Below, piece by piece: positions 6,994-9,342 of a DNA stretch of 9,342 nucleotides. The translations under genes and the position numbers were made by a program. The DNA lies in contig CAAFTS010000173.1 in the NCBI GenBank assembly GCA_900765975.1, positions 1 to 9,342 on the forward strand, read 5' to 3'. The notes beneath the pieces were generated by a model. That model was not told the origin of the DNA, made no database searches, and saw nothing but the letters and a program-made list of their open reading frames with translations. The first letter of the stretch is position 1. The number at the start of each line of letters is the position of its first letter. The DNA comes from Lachnospiraceae bacterium. GTDB taxonomy: Bacteria > Bacillota > Clostridia > Lachnospirales > Lachnospiraceae.

Positions 6994-7041
6994 AAATTCG
7001 ACAAATTAATAATGAAGGTTATTTGAAGAAGGAGACAAAAC

Positions 7042-8586
7042 ATGAAAAGAAAAACATGGAGTATTCTTTTGGTGTTAGCAATGACGTTTTCTATTGCACT
7101 GAGCGGATGTTCGGGTGATAAGAAAACGGCAGAGTCGACAACGGAGAAGGAACTTTCAGGAAAACCGGTCGAAGGCGGGAGTATAAGAGTAGGTATCTCC
7201 CAGGACTTGGACAGTCTTGACCCACACAAAGCAGTAGCGGCAGGAACGAAAGAGGTTTTATTTAACATTTTCGAAGGGCTGGTAAAGCCTGACAGTGATG
7301 GTAATTTAGTCGAAGCCATTGCAGAGAAGTATGAGATTTCAGAGGATGCGAAGGTTTATACATTTACACTTCGTGACGGAGTGAAGTTTCATAATGGAAA
7401 TGCAGTAACAGCGGAAGATGTAAAATATTCAATTGATCGTTGCGCCGATACATCAAACGGGGAACCGTTGGTATCGGCGTATTCTATTGTGGAAAGTGTC
7501 AATGTTTTAGACGATCATCATGTCGAGGTTGTATTAAGTGAACCTAATACAGAGTTTCTTGCCTATATGACCACTGCAATCATTCCAAAGGATTATGTAG
7601 AAACTGAAACAGCGCCAATTGGAACAGGACCGTTTAAATATGTTTCCAGAAATCCGCAGGAAAATATTGTTCTGGAAAAGAATGAAGAGTATTGGGGAGA
7701 AAAGGCACATTTAGATGAAGTGGAATTTCGGATTGTAGCAGATGCAGATATGTTGGTTACAAATTTGAAAGGCGGCTCTATCGATATGGCGATGCGTTTG
7801 ACTTCTCTGCAGGCGGCAGAATTGACAGAAGGATTTCATATTGAAGAGGGTACAATGAACCTGGTACAGGCGCTTTATTTAAACAACGCAGTGGAACCTT
7901 TTAACAATGAAAAGGTAAGACAAGCTCTTTGTTATGCGACAAATCCCGATGAAATCATGATGATGATGGCAGACGGAAAAGGTGTACGTATCGGAACAAG
8001 TATGTATCCGGGGCTTAAAAAGTATTATGATGAATCGTTTGCATCTTATTATGAGCAGGATGTAGAAAAAGCAAAAAAATTACTAAAAGAAGCAGGATAT
8101 CCGGATGGGTTTGAAATGGAAATCTCTGTTTGTTCTGCAGATCAGCCGCATATAGATACTGCGCAAGTGTTAGCAGAGCAGTTAAAGGCAATTGGGGTAA
8201 ATGTAAAAATAAACCCGATAGAATGGGAAGCTTGGCTAGAAGATGTCTATGCAGGCAGAAAATTTCAATCTACAGTTGTTGGAGTAGATGCGGCAAACTT
8301 ATCAGCAAGAGCAATGCTGGAAAGATTTACATCGGATGCAAGTGGAAACTTTATCAATTTTAAGGATGAAGAATATGATAAGGTTTTTGCAAAAGCAATT
8401 GCAACAACAGATGGAAAAGAGCAGTTAGAGCTTTATAAAAAATTGGAAGAAATTCTTGCAGATCGTGCGGCAAACGTATATATTCAAGATTTGGCTAATC
8501 TGGTGGCGGTCAGCAATAAGTTTGACGGATATACCTTTTATCCGCTTTATGTACAGGATATGTCAAAAATGTATGCTGTAGAGTAA
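7042..8586 (+). CDS. ABC transporter solute-binding lipoprotein, family 5 (DppA/OppA type)
   Basis: Extracellular lipid-anchored receptor of an ABC importer, 514 aa. It starts with a lipoprotein signal peptide (KRK, hydrophobic core, lipobox LSGC with the lipidated Cys at 23) and a short polar linker. The SBP_bac_5 fold is shown by GGSIRVGISQDLDSLDPHKA (45-64), the family signature AKVYTFTLRDGVKFHNG (103-119) with AVTAEDVKYSIDR (121-133), IGTGPFKY (193-200) and a late VEKAKKLLKEAGYPDGFEM stretch. Family 5 receptors bind peptides, nickel or haem compounds and, in some bacteria, oligosaccharides; nothing here fixes the ligand. AAGGAG lies 7 bases before the ATG. The permease gene follows after 42 bases with no terminator, as in a standard dpp/opp operon. 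Its place after the glycosidase genes makes a sugar-containing ligand possible, but this is inference. Confidence 0.93.
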   Translation: MKRKTWSILLVLAMTFSIALSGCSGDKKTAESTTEKELSGKPVEGGSIRVGISQDLDSLDPHKAVAAGTKEVLFNIFEGLVKPDSDGNLVEAIAEKYEISEDAKVYTFTLRDGVKFHNGNAVTAEDVKYSIDRCADTSNGEPLVSAYSIVESVNVLDDHHVEVVLSEPNTEFLAYMTTAIIPKDYVETETAPIGTGPFKYVSRNPQENIVLEKNEEYWGEKAHLDEVEFRIVADADMLVTNLKGGSIDMAMRLTSLQAAELTEGFHIEEGTMNLVQALYLNNAVEPFNNEKVRQALCYATNPDEIMMMMADGKGVRIGTSMYPGLKKYYDESFASYYEQDVEKAKKLLKEAGYPDGFEMEISVCSADQPHIDTAQVLAEQLKAIGVNVKINPIEWEAWLEDVYAGRKFQSTVVGVDAANLSARAMLERFTSDASGNFINFKDEEYDKVFAKAIATTDGKEQLELYKKLEEILADRAANVYIQDLANLVAVSNKFDGYTFYPLYVQDMSKMYAVE

Positions 8587-8628
8587 TAAAATTTTGTGAT
8601 TCGGTTAATGAAGAAAGGAAGGACAAGT

Positions 8629-9342
8629 ATGAAATATGTAATGAAAAAAGTAACAGGTCTTATAATCGCATTATTAATTGTCAGTATGCTTGCCTTCCTT
8701 GCATTTGAAATTATTCCGGGAGATCCGGCAAGAACAATTTTAGGCACGGAAGCGACAGAAGAAAAAGTCCGTGCTCTGCGGGAGGAGATGGGACTAAACC
8801 GTCCCTTGCCGCAGCGCTATGGACAGTGGGTGAAGGATTTTGTGACCGGAGATATGGGCACTTCTTATTATTATCAGGAACCGGTCGGAAAACTGATTGG
8901 AGATAAGATTCCAATTACTGTAACGATGACAGCGATGTCATTTCTTTTTATTATTATCCTAGCATTTCCTATCAGTATTTTATGTGTTCGCTATGAAAAT
9001 AAATGGATTGACCGTATATTTCTTGTCTTGAATCAGATTACGATGTCAATCCCACCCTTTTTTATCGGAATTGTATTTACCTTTGTGTTTGGTTTAGTTT
9101 TGCAATGGTTTACACCGGGAAGTTATATTTCTTATAAGGAAGATTTTTGGGGATTTATCGGATATTTGGTGCTGCCGTCTTTGGCGATTGCATTGCCAAA
9201 AGCGGCAATGACGATTAAAATGTTTCGAAATTCTCTTTTTACAGAAATGAATCAGGATTATGTAAGAACTGCCCGCAGCCGGGGAAACAGCCTATGGGAA
9301 GTGATTTTGAAACATGTAGTGCGAAATGGTATTCTTCCGGTA
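8629..9342 (+). CDS. ABC transporter permease, DppB/OppB type (partial, runs off the window)
   Basis: Reading frame of 238 codons open to the window edge, lacking the C-terminus of a protein that is usually about 300-330 aa. The translation begins MKYVMKKVTGL and shows the DppB/OppB/NikB plan: first membrane helix (about 8-28), EIIPGDPA (27-34), EEMGLNRPLPQRYGQWV (52-68), GDMGTSY (74-80), further membrane helices at about 95-119, 128-160 and 175-195 with SIPPFFIGI (140-148), and the EAA-type coupling loop YVRTARSRGNSLWEVILKH (211-229) that contacts the ATPase. AAGGA lies 5 bases before the ATG, which supports this start over the ATG four codons later. It should form the inner-membrane channel with a DppC-like partner and ATPases encoded beyond the window, using the adjacent lipoprotein as receptor. 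Substrate is unknown. Confidence 0.93.
   Translation, partial: MKYVMKKVTGLIIALLIVSMLAFLAFEIIPGDPARTILGTEATEEKVRALREEMGLNRPLPQRYGQWVKDFVTGDMGTSYYYQEPVGKLIGDKIPITVTMTAMSFLFIIILAFPISILCVRYENKWIDRIFLVLNQITMSIPPFFIGIVFTFVFGLVLQWFTPGSYISYKEDFWGFIGYLVLPSLAIALPKAAMTIKMFRNSLFTEMNQDYVRTARSRGNSLWEVILKHVVRNGILPV

Noticed and set aside
6951..6995. Possible 14-residue leader peptide (MRLSTCNLEKKRLK) between GH79 and the binding-protein gene, with AAAAGG 10 bases upstream
   Set aside because: It overlaps the proposed promoter for the ABC operon, shows no run of regulatory codons and no attenuator hairpin follows; chance is sufficient.

Overview
The window looks like part of an anaerobic Firmicute chromosome, most likely a gut Lachnospiraceae-type clostridium. 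The evidence is an AT-rich, codon-consistent sequence, strong AGGAGG-type ribosome binding sites, a large AraC regulator of a clostridial style, and cytoplasmic glycosidases fed by a GPH-family symporter. This placement is inference from composition and gene style. No RNA gene, CRISPR array, insertion sequence or prophage gene is visible.

Layout. Positions 1-51 hold a hairpin followed by a T-rich run, probably the terminator of a gene to the left. An AraC-family regulator (149-1378) is read leftward. A roughly 200-base divergent intergenic region (1391-1589) carries a recognisable promoter for the regulator, an A-tract-rich stretch and a weak promoter for the genes read rightward. Rightward come a family 2 glycoside hydrolase (1590-3857), a GPH sugar:cation symporter (3904-5292), a very stable hairpin (5312-5355) and a family 79 (heparanase/beta-glucuronidase family) glycoside hydrolase (5393-6922). 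A separate promoter-like element (about 6965-6993) then precedes the start of an ABC importer operon: a family 5 solute-binding lipoprotein (7042-8586) and the first 238 codons of a DppB/OppB-type permease (8629 to the window edge).

How the genes may work together. Neither hydrolase has a signal peptide, so both should act in the cytoplasm on a small glycoside imported by the symporter, with the AraC protein as the likely inducer-responsive activator. GH79 enzymes mostly remove beta-linked glucuronic acid or 4-O-methyl-glucuronic acid, and GH2 includes beta-galactosidases and beta-glucuronidases. The set therefore reads as a compact pathway for a glucuronic-acid-containing disaccharide or glucuronide conjugate. 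The ABC system could be a second route for related compounds or an unrelated peptide importer; the window does not decide.

Most interesting points: the pairing of a cytoplasmic GH79 with a GH2 and a GPH transporter, the methionine-rich C-terminal extension of the GH2 enzyme, the strong hairpin inside the operon, and a probable start-site correction for the regulator.
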